A stretch of 64,000 nt of DNA from Acidobacteriota bacterium (GCA_022826825.1 JAJDUD010000061.1:1-64000), one strand, 5' to 3'; positions 16,549 to 26,294 are shown, counted from the first letter of the stretch. Numbers and translations: made by a program. Notes: generated by a model from the letters alone, not told the origin.

Positions 16549-18024
16549 CTACGGCTTGCCGTCGGGCCTCGGGATCTTCAGTTCCTCCCAGAGCCAGGCG
16601 GTGTCGAAGGGTTGCCGGCCGGTTTGCGCCGCCTGACGCGCTTCGCCGTTCTCGATCTCCTTGAGCCACTCCACCACCGCGGCGCGGCCCTTCCGGCTCT
16701 TCGCCGCTTTCCGGGGAGTGACGTTCCCGAGCATGGGAATGGGCTCGTCGAGGACCTGCCGATAGTGCTGTTCGAAGTGGGCGCGGAGCACCGCCTCGGC
16801 GACGTCCGGCGGGATGTCGAAATCGCGCGGCGCCGGCGGCCGTTCCTCGACGGACTCCCCGAGCTGCGTCGCGGCGTCCTCGTGCGCGGTCAACGGTGTT
16901 CCCAGGAGCGCGCCGAGTCTCGCGACGAGGAGGTCCCGGCCCTTCCCGGCGCGCTCGATCGAGTTCACCCGGAGCAGGAGGACGCCGCCGGTGATCTCCA
17001 CCTGCCCGAGCGTCAGATAGCCCGTGCCGGCCTCGGGGTCGTTTCCGGCGAGGCTCTCCGGAAGCTCAAGAGGCGGCAGTTCCCGGCCGCGCCACGACCA
17101 GCGGAGCTCGCCGCCGTCCTCCCGGTCGAACTCGGGGACGGTGTCGAGCACGGCGGCAACGTCCGCGGCGCTGCCCTCGATCGGGAACCGGACCGTGGAC
17201 AGCACCAGGGGCTCGCCGTCCGTGTTCTCCAGTCCGCCGGGCCCCGCTTCCGCCTGGTCGACGTGCCAGGTCACGAAGCGGCTGGTGAAGAAGATCGCGC
17301 CCATGGGGCCCCGCAGCAGGAATTCATGGACGTCCAGGTTGCTGATGTCCGCCTTCCCGCTCTGCTTGCGGACGACCTCGCGGAACTGTTTCGGCAGCTT
17401 TTTCGCGAGTTCGCTCAGGTCCTCCAGGCAGGTCCGGACCAGTTCGCGCGGAAAGGGAAGGACGCTGACGGTGAAGCGCCGCGTCCGGCCGGACCCCACC
17501 AATCGGCCCACGAAACAGTCCCAGACGCTCACCACGTCGGACACGAGGCGGTCGGGCACCCGTTCGGGACCGGTGTCCCGGATCAGGTCCCGAACCGTCA
17601 CCGCCCGCCCGGGCTCGAGACTCACGACCTCGTAGAGCGAGGGGGACGAGTCCCGAACCGCCCGCAGGTAGCTCGCGGCGTGCTTCTTCTCGAGCCATCC
17701 CCGGCGGGCCAGGTACTCGTCCACCGCGTTCCGCTCGCCGTCCTCGCCGAAACGGGCGGCGAGGAAGTCCTCCATGACGGCGGTGAGCACGTCCGGAGTG
17801 ACCGGCCCCAGCCGCTCGAACAGCTCGTCGTCCGGCAGCCCCAGGTCCTCCATCAGGGCCCCGAAGTGCGCTCCGAACACCTCCGCCCGGAAATCCCCCC
17901 ATTCGTCGTGGTCGCCCGCCCACTCCACCAGCCGGGCAAGCGTCCGTTCGTCGGAGGGGTGCGGCACGAAGATCTCCTCGGACAGGGCCCGCGGGGCGTC
18001 GGCTGGCGAGAGTAACGCAGGCAT
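16549..18024 (-). CDS. Conserved hypothetical protein
   Basis: About 491 residues from ATG 18024; the frame is open further upstream, so the start is uncertain. Mostly soluble, with no signal peptide. The C-terminus reads YRQVLDEPIPMLGNVTPRKAA and ends FDTAWLWEELKIPRPDGKP. A motif like 'xPIPxLGxxTPREAA' followed by a helix is seen at the ends of SEC-C-associated and Xre/MbcA-type proteins, which is weak evidence for a protein-binding module. The central part has LLRGPMGAIFFTSRFVTWHVDQAE. I do not recognise an enzyme. It ends just after the 70-bp repeat array. Confidence 0.6.
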   Translation of the reverse strand: MPALLSPADAPRALSEEIFVPHPSDERTLARLVEWAGDHDEWGDFRAEVFGAHFGALMEDLGLPDDELFERLGPVTPDVLTAVMEDFLAARFGEDGERNAVDEYLARRGWLEKKHAASYLRAVRDSSPSLYEVVSLEPGRAVTVRDLIRDTGPERVPDRLVSDVVSVWDCFVGRLVGSGRTRRFTVSVLPFPRELVRTCLEDLSELAKKLPKQFREVVRKQSGKADISNLDVHEFLLRGPMGAIFFTSRFVTWHVDQAEAGPGGLENTDGEPLVLSTVRFPIEGSAADVAAVLDTVPEFDREDGGELRWSWRGRELPPLELPESLAGNDPEAGTGYLTLGQVEITGGVLLLRVNSIERAGKGRDLLVARLGALLGTPLTAHEDAATQLGESVEERPPAPRDFDIPPDVAEAVLRAHFEQHYRQVLDEPIPMLGNVTPRKAAKSRKGRAAVVEWLKEIENGEARQAAQTGRQPFDTAWLWEELKIPRPDGKP

Positions 18025-18187
18025 CGCCGCAGGATGCCGCCGGTCAGGGACCGACGGCCGGAACGGGATCCGGCGCGACCAGGACCGCGGCGTCGCGCCT
18101 TCGTCCGCCGCGTTCCCGTCGGCCCGGATGCGCAGGATCCCCTCGATGCGGGTTCCGCGCCGGTCGAGGTCGTCCAGACGCGTCCAT

Positions 18188-18307
18188 CGGCGGAAGGAGG
18201 TCCGGTCGATAGCGCCCGTCGGTTGGGGGGAAGTCCGGTCGACGCGGACAGCTTCGCTTCGAATTTTCCACATTCGCTCCCCTGGCGGGAAAAACCCGGC
18301 CGGGTTT
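18188..18307. repeat. GTCCGGTCGA repeats and a 16-bp palindrome
   Basis: CGGCGGAAGGAGGTCCGGTCGATA (18188 onward) and AAGTCCGGTCGAC (18231 onward) match the boxes at 22258-22345. At 18292-18307 lies a perfect palindrome AAACCCGGCCGGGTTT, which could be an operator or a bidirectional terminator between the hypothetical gene and the coiled-coil gene. Confidence 0.55.
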
Positions 18308-18463
18308 ACGTCTGGTTCCAACAGGGAAGCGGCGCCCTTCGTTTCGCCGCCATCCGCTGGAGGAACCGCCGTGGACCGACCCGAGTACAACGCCGTAGCT
18401 GCAACCGCCCCGGAGGTGGTGGAGCCGCCCTATACTGATCGAGTTGACGGGACGCGGGAAACG

Positions 18464-18832
18464 ATGAACGAGGCGCGCGTGGGAGCAGTCGGCGCGGACC
18501 GGCGTCCTTGGGTGGAACGGGCGCTGGTCCCGGCGCTCCTGGGCGGGATCTTCTCGATCGCCGGATGGTTCGCCGTCCACGTCTCCGCACAGACACGCGA
18601 ACTCCGGGTGGAAGTGGGAAATGTCCGGAGCGAGTTGGGCGAGGTCAGGGGCCGGCTCGACGGGATGGACCAACGTCTCGACGGGATGGACCAGCGGATC
18701 GACGGCCTGCGGGGCGACATGAACGAGCGATTCGGGCGAATCGAGGACCGGATGGGGCGGATCGACGACCGGATGGGACGGATCGAGGCCCTGTTGATGG
18801 CGCAGCGGCCTCCGCCGAACTCCGGTCCGTAG
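18464..18832 (+). CDS. Small membrane protein with coiled-coil tail
   Basis: 122 residues: one membrane helix (ALVPALLGGIFSIAGWFAVHV, about residues 20-40), then a heptad-like repeat region with RLDGMDQRLDGMDQRIDGL and RFGRIEDRMGRIDDRMGRIE, a regular trimeric-type coiled coil. GGGAA lies 8 bases before the ATG. Such proteins resemble the coiled-coil segments of phage or DUF1640-like proteins, but no function can be assigned. Confidence 0.65.
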   Translation: MNEARVGAVGADRRPWVERALVPALLGGIFSIAGWFAVHVSAQTRELRVEVGNVRSELGEVRGRLDGMDQRLDGMDQRIDGLRGDMNERFGRIEDRMGRIDDRMGRIEALLMAQRPPPNSGP

Positions 18833-18941
18833 AAACGTCGTCCGCGGCGCGACGCGCCGAAGGCCCGCAGGGTGTCCATGGACTGCCCGCGGGAGATCTG
18901 CCGCGTCTTCGTCCGGCGCGTCCCCCGGGCGGGCGGGGCTG

Positions 18942-20276
18942 CTATTCCTCGTAGTAGCCGGTGGCGAAGACCAGGTTGCCGTGGCGCCGGGCGAAGGTGT
19001 GCTTCACCTGCTGCTCGCCCCCCGCCCCCGGGTTCGGCTGCCAGTAGGTCACCCACACCCCCTCCTCGGTCGCCTCCGCGAGCTTCGGGGTGTAGAAATA
19101 GCCCTTGATGTCCGTGCCGTCCGCCGGGTCGTAGGCATTGAGGCCGATCTTGTCCGGAGACGGGGCGATCGCCACCAGGATCCCGTCCGCGTCGATGATG
19201 AAGATGTACCAGGATCCCAGCCAGCTCGCGTCGGTGTTGTAGAAGGCGACGGCGGCGTCCTCCCCGTGGGCATCGGCGTACCGGGTCGCCAGCTCGACGA
19301 ACCCGACGGCGCGGGCGGCGGGGTCGTCCTCCACGGCCCCGGACTCGTACCAGCCGCTGACGATCCAGTGGCCCGCTTCGGACTGCGCCCACGAGTGTTT
19401 GGTGCCCTGATCGCCGGTTGCCGGGTTCAGGTAGGCGTAGTCCACCCATCCCCCTTCGGGCGGCAGGCTCAGCACTTCGGCGCCGAACGCCTTCCCGGTG
19501 ACGTCCAGGCCGAGCGGCCCGAAGACGCTCTTCCCCACCGCCGTGGGGCTCCCCCCGTGGCTTACCGCGACGCCCGCGGGATCAAGGAAGACCACGTACC
19601 ACGGGCCGCTCGTGGAGGCGGGCGTCGAGTAGAAGTCGAGCGCCGCTTGGAGTCCACGCTCGCGGACCCAGCCGACGGCCTGCCGGACCACCCCCTGCGT
19701 CTGGGCTTCGATGCTGGAGTCGGTGGGCGCGCCCTCGTACCAGCCCGAGGCGAACACGGTCCCGTCGCGGCGGACCGCCCAGGTGTGCTTGACCCCCTCG
19801 TCGCCGGTGGCGGGGTTGAAGTAGTTGTAGTCCACCCAGACGCCGTCCTCGGTCGCCGCCACCAGCGCGGGGCCGTAGATGTTGCCGGCGGAGTCCACCC
19901 CGAGCGGCCCGAGGACGCTCGCGCCGAGGTTCTCGGGCACCGTCGGGTGCGCGATGACCACGCCCTCCGCGTCGAGGACGAACACGTACCACGATTCATC
20001 CACGCTCGCCGGGTCGTTGTAGGCCGCGAGCGCCGCCTCCAGCCCTTCCGCCTCGAACAGGTCCACGGCCTGCTGCACGAAGGCCTGGGTGAAGGCCGCC
20101 GGGTCGTCCTTCGACGGTGGCGGCGCCGGCGCGGGGGCCGGGGCGGGAGCGGGGGTCGGGGCCGGAGTCGTCGGCGCATCGGACCCGCCATCGCAACCGG
20201 CAAGCGCCACGGCGAGGCCGAGGCCAGCGAACCAGCGAGCGAAAACCGCCGGCACCCCATATCTGACGTTCCCCAT
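18942..20276 (-). CDS. Lipoprotein with three Cache repeats
   Basis: 444-residue predicted lipoprotein (lipobox A-L-A-G-C near residue 28) with a Pro/Ala linker and three repeats of about 125 residues. Each holds WYVFVLDAEGVVIAHP, then GxxVFGPLG, WVDYxYxNPATGDEGxKHTWA and a closing VxASGWYE. These are the marks of Cache_2-type sensor domains. The three copies differ in sequence, so they are old duplications. As with 208-1260, no signalling domain follows. A strong AAGGAGG site lies 8-9 bases before ATG 20276. The likely role is an extracytoplasmic small-molecule binder. Confidence 0.78.
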   Translation of the reverse strand: MGNVRYGVPAVFARWFAGLGLAVALAGCDGGSDAPTTPAPTPAPAPAPAPAPPPSKDDPAAFTQAFVQQAVDLFEAEGLEAALAAYNDPASVDESWYVFVLDAEGVVIAHPTVPENLGASVLGPLGVDSAGNIYGPALVAATEDGVWVDYNYFNPATGDEGVKHTWAVRRDGTVFASGWYEGAPTDSSIEAQTQGVVRQAVGWVRERGLQAALDFYSTPASTSGPWYVVFLDPAGVAVSHGGSPTAVGKSVFGPLGLDVTGKAFGAEVLSLPPEGGWVDYAYLNPATGDQGTKHSWAQSEAGHWIVSGWYESGAVEDDPAARAVGFVELATRYADAHGEDAAVAFYNTDASWLGSWYIFIIDADGILVAIAPSPDKIGLNAYDPADGTDIKGYFYTPKLAEATEEGVWVTYWQPNPGAGGEQQVKHTFARRHGNLVFATGYYEE

Positions 20277-20399
20277 GGGACGTTCCTCCTTACAGATACC
20301 GGGATTCTGGACACAGAAAGCCCCGCCGCGCAAAGAACGCCGCCCGCGGGCCGCAAAAGGTCGTCGCTGTTCAGGTTCCTCACGCACCGCCCAGCAACG

Positions 20400-20818
20400 C
20401 CGAAACGCTGCTCCGCGTCAACCGCGTGCGGCAGCGGAACGCCGGTCTCCGACCGGCATCGCGGCCCCCAGGGCCGCAGGCGGTGCAGCGCTGTTCCCTG
20501 GGATGGCGCACACGGCTTGGAACGCCGGCCTCCGGCCGGCACGCGGCCCGCAGGGCCGCAAGCGCGTAGGGCTGTTCAGAACCCACGGCGCACGCAACCG
20601 CGGACGCCATCCCGCTGGTCAGCGGCACGCGCGGTAGCGCAACCGCTCGCGCGGTCGGGGTTGATGTCGCGGAAAGGACCATGCCGCAGGTCGAGGTCGT
20701 GCCGTGCGCTGCGCTATCGCGCAGCGCGTGCCGGCTGAAGCCGGCGCTCCAAGCCGTTTCCGCCGTTCTCATGACAAGCGGGGTGCGTAGGAGGACGCGC
20801 GCATGGGCGTTTCTCCCG
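20400..20818. repeat. Composite palindromic repeat island
   Basis: Succession of hairpins: GCCGGTCTCCGACCGGC, GCCGGCCTCCGGCCGGC, CGGCCCGCAGGGCCG and GCGCGTGCCGGCTGAAGCCGGCGC, plus the tail GTGCGTAGGAGGACGCGCGCATGGGCG seen at other islands. No gene is seen from 20277 to 22365. Confidence 0.75.
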
Positions 20819-22257
20819 GTAGACGCCGCTACTGCGACATGTGCAGGGGCCGCCGATTCCGCCAGAGCGACATGTACCACCCGCAGACGCCGCTACTGCG
20901 ACATGTGGCGAACCCGCCGAACCCGCCAGAGCGACATGTTCGCCCGGCAGACCCGGCTACTGCGACATGTGCCGAGGCCACCGAATCCCCCAGAGCGACA
21001 TGTGCACCCGGCAGACGCCGCCACTGCGACATGTGCCGAGCCCGCCGAACCCCCCTGAGCGACATGTGCCACCCGCAGACGCCGCCACTGCGACATGTGC
21101 AGGGGCCGCCGAACCCCCCTGAGCGACATGTGCATCCGGCAGACACCGCTACTGCGACATGTGCCGAGGCCACCGAATCCCCCTGAGCGACATGTGCACC
21201 CGGCAGACGCCCCTACTGCGACATGTGCCGAGGCCACCGAATCCCCCTCAGCGACATGTGCACCGGCAGACACACCTACTGCGACATGTGCAGGGACCGC
21301 CGAACCCTCCCTGAGCGACATGTGCACCCGGCAGACGCCCCTACTGCGACATGTGCCGAGCCCGCTGAATTCGCCAGAGCAACATGTTCGCCCAGCAGAC
21401 GCCGCTACTGCGACATGTAACTGGCCCGCCGGCTCCGCTCCAGCGACATGTTCCTCGCGGACAACCAGCTCCAGCGACATGTAACTGGGTCGCCGACCCG
21501 CTAGAGCGACATGTGCACCCGGCAGACACCCCTACTGCGACATGTGGCGAACCCGCCGAATCCCTCTGAGCGACATGTGCACCCGGCAGACGCCGCCACT
21601 GCGACATGTGCGGAGCCCGCTGAATCCGCCACAGCGACATGTGCACCCGGCAGACGCCCCTACTGCGACATGTGCCGAGCCCGCTGAATCCCCCTGAGCG
21701 ACATGTGCACCCGGCAGACGCCCCTACTGCGACATGTGCAGGGACCGCCGAACCCCCCTGAGCGACATGTGCACCCGGCAGACACCGCTACTGCGACATG
21801 TGCCGAGCCCGCCGAACCCGCCTCAGCGACTTGTGCCTCCCGCAGAACCCGCTACTGCGACATGTGATCCGCCAACCGATCCCGCCTCGGCGACATGTGC
21901 CTCCCGCAGGACCCCCTACTGCGACATGTGAACCGTCAGCCGGCACCGCTCCAGCGACATGTGCACCCTACGGAACCCGCTACTGCGACATGTACCCGGC
22001 CCCCAGACCCCGCCTCAGCGACATGTTCCTCCCCCAGAACCACCTACTGCGACATGTGACCTGCCAGCCGATCCGACTCCAGCGACATGTGCCTCCGGCA
22101 GACACCGCTACTGCGACATGTGTCGAGCCCACCGAATCCGCCAGAGCGACATGTGCGTCGGCAGACCCGGCTACTGCGACATGTGGCGAGGCCGCCGAAT
22201 CACCCAGAGCGACATGTGCCCCGGCAGACGCCCCTACTGCGACATGTTCCTTCCGGC
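20819..22257. repeat. 1.4-kb array of about 45 GCGACATGT boxes
   Basis: GCGACATGT (a few variants: GCAACATGT, GCGACTTGT) occurs about 45 times at a spacing close to 31-32 bases, always in the same orientation. Two spacer types alternate: CTACTGCGACATGT is followed by a spacer with CCGCCGAA..., and GAGCGACATGT by a spacer with CACCCGGCAGAC.... The higher-order unit is thus about 62-63 bases. ACATGT is a palindrome. Units drift in sequence towards the right end. The array has no start codons or ribosome sites that make sense on either strand, so it is non-coding. Confidence 0.92.
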
Positions 22258-22345
22258 GGAAGGTCCGGTCGATATCCAGGGTCGGCCTCAGCACCTCCGG
22301 TCGATATTGGGGCGGCGGCGGCGGAAGCTCCGGTCGATAGCGCCG
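22258..22345. repeat. Three TCCGGTCGATA boxes
   Basis: Directly after the large array, AGGTCCGGTCGATA, CCTCCGGTCGATA and GCTCCGGTCGATA occur at intervals of roughly 35 bases. Related boxes lie at 18200 and 18232. This is a second short-box array, of the same design as its neighbour but with a different core. Confidence 0.7.
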
Positions 22346-22365
22346 GCGCTACCGGCAGTCGGGCA

Positions 22366-24045
22366 CTACCCGACCGGCGGCACACCCCCCGAGGGCTTCA
22401 GGCGGGCCACCACGAGGAGGTGCTTCGCGCGCGAGGCGCCAACGTAGAGACGCGCCGCCGTCACGGCGCGCCTGCTCCCAGGCAGATCCAGCAGGACCAC
22501 CACGTCGCGTTCCAGACCCTTGAACCGCTCCAGGGTGTCGAACACGATGCGCGGTCTTGACCGGCGGCTCTTCGCCGCGTGGGGGTCGCCGAGCCCCACG
22601 AGCCGGAAGCGCCCCGCCCGCCGATTCTCGGCGAACGGCGAGTTCTCGAGTCTGCGGGTGGAGATGATGCCGATGTCCTGCGGGCGGACCTCGTCCTCCT
22701 CCACGAGACGCTCGAGCCGCTCGCTCACCTGGCGCGCCAGAGCGGCGGGGTCCCCGCAGGTCATCTCTTCGACCGGCGCACCGTCCGGCGTGCCCGGCCG
22801 GACCCGAGCCTCCTCCCCGATGAGGCCCGCGATGTAGCGGGCGATGTTCGCCGTGTTCCGGCAGTTATGGGGAAGCTGGGCCGGGCTGATCTCCAGCGCC
22901 TTGGGCAGGTCGCGGTTCGAGATGTTCTGGTTGGGATCGTAGAAGGCGTACAGCGTGCCCTCGCCGCCGTCCTTCAGGGACAGATCGAGGCAGATCCACC
23001 AGTCCAGCATGAAGTCCTGCCCCTCGTCCACCACGATGGCGTCGTAGCGCGCCTCCGGAAGGCGCTCCAGTGCGTTCACCAGCAGATTCGGCGCCGTCGT
23101 CTCCCAGAAGTCCTGGTGCCCCGGGCTCGTCGGTTCCTCGAAGGCAAACCCCGCGCGGCGGGCCAGCTTGCCGCAGAACTCGTGGAACGTCTCGACCTCG
23201 TAATCGTCGGCCCCACCGCGGAGATGCGCGGCGAGAGGGCGGTTGAAGCACAACAGCAGGACGCGCGCCCCGGTCGTGGCCATCCGGCGCGCCTTCTCCA
23301 CGGCCAGCACGGTCTTGCCGGTTCCCGCCCCGCCCTCGACGGCCACGCGGGAATGGGAGGCGAGCACTTCGAGAATGACCTTCTGGTGCTCGGTCAGACG
23401 CAGGATTTCCCGCTCTTCCTCCCGGAACCGGAGCGCCAGGGTCGCCGCGGGCGGATGCCGCTCGCAGAGCGTTTCGACGAGGGCGTCAGCGGCCTCCGGG
23501 GAGAGAGTTCGCCCGTCCCCCCTCGACGGCCCCCAGTACTCGAACACCCGGTCCACGGCGCGGCGGAGGTCGAGGAGGGAGCTGCGGTCGAGGATGACCT
23601 CAGCCGGAATTCCCGGCCCGAAGTCGCCCGGCGAAACGGTGTCGGGGAACGCGACGCCCCAGTCGAACCGGCAACGGAAGCCCCTGCCGCCGAAGCCCGG
23701 CGCCTGCTCCAGGTAGCCACGGATCGCGTGGACGGCGGCCGCGGCCTGACGCCCGGGATCCTTGATGGGATGCTCCTCGCCGTCGCGATCCTTGGAGAAC
23801 CAACCGTCGCGGCTTCGGCGCACGCCCCCGCCCTTGACTTCGATCCCGAGCGCGCCGCGGGCCGGATCCACGATCAGGAAGTCGAGCTCCCCCTCGCGCG
23901 CGAACCCCCGGTGCCGCGGCAGCAGGAAGCGCTGGCTGTGAATGACGGTCCAGGCGTCGGGCAGGTCCGTCCGGAACCGTTCGTAGAGGCGCCCCTCCGA
24001 GCGGGGCGTTTCCGGGGCCGGGCTTGCCGGAATCATGCGCGCCAT
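22366..24045 (-). CDS. NERD nuclease-domain superfamily 1 helicase
   Basis: 559 residues. The N-terminal NERD domain (about 20-170) has GELDFLIVDPARGALGIEVKGG, the D...E-x-K core of a restriction-like nuclease. A UvrD-type helicase follows: Walker A GGAGTGKTVLA (near 238), motif II IVVDEGQDFML (near 338), a Q-motif-like LTEHQKVIL, LPHNCRNTANIARY and a C-terminal RLYVGASRAKHLLVV. Such fusions are widespread in defence and mobile regions and are presumed to unwind and cut DNA. It is divergent from the ssp genes across a 171-base spacer, next to the large repeat array. A direct role in phosphorothioation is not established. Confidence 0.88.
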   Translation of the reverse strand: MARMIPASPAPETPRSEGRLYERFRTDLPDAWTVIHSQRFLLPRHRGFAREGELDFLIVDPARGALGIEVKGGGVRRSRDGWFSKDRDGEEHPIKDPGRQAAAAVHAIRGYLEQAPGFGGRGFRCRFDWGVAFPDTVSPGDFGPGIPAEVILDRSSLLDLRRAVDRVFEYWGPSRGDGRTLSPEAADALVETLCERHPPAATLALRFREEEREILRLTEHQKVILEVLASHSRVAVEGGAGTGKTVLAVEKARRMATTGARVLLLCFNRPLAAHLRGGADDYEVETFHEFCGKLARRAGFAFEEPTSPGHQDFWETTAPNLLVNALERLPEARYDAIVVDEGQDFMLDWWICLDLSLKDGGEGTLYAFYDPNQNISNRDLPKALEISPAQLPHNCRNTANIARYIAGLIGEEARVRPGTPDGAPVEEMTCGDPAALARQVSERLERLVEEDEVRPQDIGIISTRRLENSPFAENRRAGRFRLVGLGDPHAAKSRRSRPRIVFDTLERFKGLERDVVVLLDLPGSRRAVTAARLYVGASRAKHLLVVARLKPSGGVPPVG

Positions 24046-24216
24046 TTGATCGTTTCCCGATGATACGGGCGGCTGGCGGCCGCACGCGGACCGTGGCACG
24101 TTCTGTCGTGGTCGCGGACCAGACTTCACGGCACCCGGGAACCCGAGATGCGCCCCGAATCCCCGCGATCTACGCGAACGGCTGGAGGGGGCGGATACGC
24201 TTTCCCCGCGGTGCCG

Positions 24217-25368
24217 ATGGACGCCATCTACCTCGACTACAACGGGTCGGCCCCCCTCGATCCCCGCGTCGCCGAGGTGATGGCGAGCGCCTTGACCGAA
24301 GGGCTCGGGAACGCCTCCGCCATCCACCGCTTCGGACGCCGGCAGGCGGCCGTGGCCGACGAGGCCCGCGAGCAGGTGGCCGCCATGGTGGGCGGCCGGG
24401 CGTCCGGCGTGATCTTCACCTCCGGCGCCACCGAGGCGAACAACCTCGTTCTCCGCGGAGCGGTGGAGGCGCGACCGCCCGACCGTCGCCGGATCCTTGT
24501 CTCGGCGGTCGAACACGCCTCGGTCGCCCGGACGGCGGAATGGCTCCGCGAGTCGGGACAGGCCGAGGTAGACGTCATCCCGGTGACCCCCGGAGGTTTC
24601 GTGGACCCGGATGCGGTCCGGGGGCTGATAGATTCCGATGTTCTGTTGGTATCCGTCATGGCCGCCAACAGTGAGACCGGCGTTCTCAACCAGGTAGGAG
24701 AGATCGCCGAACGCGCCCACGCCGCGGGCGCGCTCTTCCACTGCGACGCCACCCAGTTCGCCGGGCGGCTGCCCTTCAACCTTGAGGAGTTGGGAGTGGA
24801 CTTCGTTTCGGTCAGCAGCCACAAGATCTGCGGTCCGACAGGTGCCGGGGCGCTGATCGGCACGCGGTCCGGCCTCAAGCGCCTCCGCCCCATCCTCCAC
24901 GGCGGCGGCCACGAGCGCGGCCTTCGTTCCGGTTCGCTCAACGTCGCCGGCATCCTCGGGTTCGGGGCCGCCGCCCGGATCGCGGTCGAGGAACGCGCCG
25001 CCGAGCGCGCCCCGGCCGCCCGCCTCCGGGACCAACTCGTCGGACGCCTCCACGAACGCCTCCCCGATGTCCACGAACTCGGCGACACCGGTCGCCGGCT
25101 CCCGAACACGGCCTGCCTCCGGTTCGCAGGGGCGGACGGCCAAGCGGTCGCGACGCAGATGGACCCGGTCGCCGTCTCCTTGGGCAGCGCCTGCCATTCC
25201 GGCTCCATCGAGCCGTCCGCCACCTTGGTGGCAATGGGTATTCCCCGCGACGCCGCCTTCGAGGCCGTGCGGTTCAGTGTGGGCCGCTTCACCACCAGCC
25301 GGGAAATCGAACTCGCGGTCCAGCGGACGGTGACCGCGGTCGAGTTCGTCCGGGAGATGGACCGATGA
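24217..25368 (+). CDS. sspA: Cysteine desulfurase SspA (phosphorothioation)
   Basis: 383 residues, a class V aminotransferase-fold PLP enzyme of the IscS/DndA/SspA group. The PLP lysine is K203 in SSHKICGPTGAGAL, and the sulfur-carrying Cys is C326 in SLGSACHSGSIEPS. It begins YLDYNGSAPLDPRV. In this setting it mobilises sulfur from cysteine for single-strand DNA phosphorothioation and passes it to SspD. ATG 24217 fits the family N-terminus; the frame is open to 24148. Its TGA overlaps the next start (ATGA). Confidence 0.88.
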   Translation: MDAIYLDYNGSAPLDPRVAEVMASALTEGLGNASAIHRFGRRQAAVADEAREQVAAMVGGRASGVIFTSGATEANNLVLRGAVEARPPDRRRILVSAVEHASVARTAEWLRESGQAEVDVIPVTPGGFVDPDAVRGLIDSDVLLVSVMAANSETGVLNQVGEIAERAHAAGALFHCDATQFAGRLPFNLEELGVDFVSVSSHKICGPTGAGALIGTRSGLKRLRPILHGGGHERGLRSGSLNVAGILGFGAAARIAVEERAAERAPAARLRDQLVGRLHERLPDVHELGDTGRRLPNTACLRFAGADGQAVATQMDPVAVSLGSACHSGSIEPSATLVAMGIPRDAAFEAVRFSVGRFTTSREIELAVQRTVTAVEFVREMDR

Positions 25369-26294
25369 GAGTGACCGACGCGGCGGAACGCTCCTTCGCG
25401 CGACACGAGACCTTCCACCCGCGCTACGGCTGGTTCCGGAAGGCTTATCAGTCGGTCGCCGACGACCCGGACATCTTTGACGCCGAAGACGCGCCGGTTC
25501 GCATCGGCGTCGGAAAGAACATGGTCCGCGCGATCCGCTTCTGGGGGCTCGCCGCCGACCTGATCGCCGAAGACCCCGAACCCCGCGGTCGCCGGAGGCA
25601 CCTGAGAACAACGCCCTTCGGGGATCAACTCTTCGGCAAGTCGGGATGGGATCCGTGGATGGAAGACCCCGGAACCCTCTGGCTGATCCACTGGCGGCTG
25701 TTGAGGGCACCCTCCCGCCTGCCGGTCTGGTGGCTCGCGTTCAACGAGTTCCACCCCATCGAGTTCACCGACGACACCCTCACAGGCGCGGTCACCGACC
25801 AACTCCGCGGGACGTCGTGGAAGTTTCCGCACCGCTCGTCACTGAAAAAGGATGTAAGCGCCCTGCTTCGCACCTACGCACCGCAGGACCGAGGCAAGCG
25901 CAGCAGCATTGACGACGCGCTGGACTGCCCGTTGCGCGAGCTCGGCCTGATCCGGCGCGCCACCGCCCCGGGGCGGTACCGCTTCATCCTCGGCGCAAAG
26001 CCTCTCCTGCCTTCCGCAATCGCAACCGTCGCCGCGTTGGAGTTCGCGGACTCGACCAGCGCCAATGGGAACACGATCGCGGTCTCGCGACTGGTCCACG
26101 AGCCGGGTTCGCCAGGCAAGGCATTCAAGCTCAGCGAGGCGGAACTTCTCGCAGCCCTTGAACCCACGGTCCAACAGCTAAGGGGCATCGGGCTGACCTC
26201 CAGTACCGGAGTTCACGTCCTGTCGTGGTCCGAATCCCCGGGCGCTCTCGCGGGAGCTGTCCTCGCCGACTATTACCGTCGCGAGGCCCTGTGA
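25365..26294 (+). CDS. sspB: DUF4007 protein, SspB-like nickase
   Basis: 309 residues. RSFARHETFHPRYGWFRKAY and VRIGVGKNMVRAIRFWGLAADLI are the hallmark of DUF4007 proteins, which pair with sspA/C/D. SspB is reported as the DNA-nicking component of the modification complex. The later part has SLKKDVSALLRTYAP and a C-terminal winged-helix-like region ending YYRREAL. It is coupled to both neighbours: ATGA with sspA and a one-base TGATG overlap with sspC. Confidence 0.8.
   Translation: MRVTDAAERSFARHETFHPRYGWFRKAYQSVADDPDIFDAEDAPVRIGVGKNMVRAIRFWGLAADLIAEDPEPRGRRRHLRTTPFGDQLFGKSGWDPWMEDPGTLWLIHWRLLRAPSRLPVWWLAFNEFHPIEFTDDTLTGAVTDQLRGTSWKFPHRSSLKKDVSALLRTYAPQDRGKRSSIDDALDCPLRELGLIRRATAPGRYRFILGAKPLLPSAIATVAALEFADSTSANGNTIAVSRLVHEPGSPGKAFKLSEAELLAALEPTVQQLRGIGLTSSTGVHVLSWSESPGALAGAVLADYYRREAL

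Noticed and set aside
20819-22257. CRISPR array
   Set aside because: The conserved core is only 9-11 bases and the intervening sequences repeat in two classes; true spacers would be unique. No cas genes are present.
20819-22257. Repeat protein encoded by the GCGACATGT array
   Set aside because: The array is open in several frames on both strands because stop codons are rare in it. There is no ribosome site, and units drift without keeping any frame.
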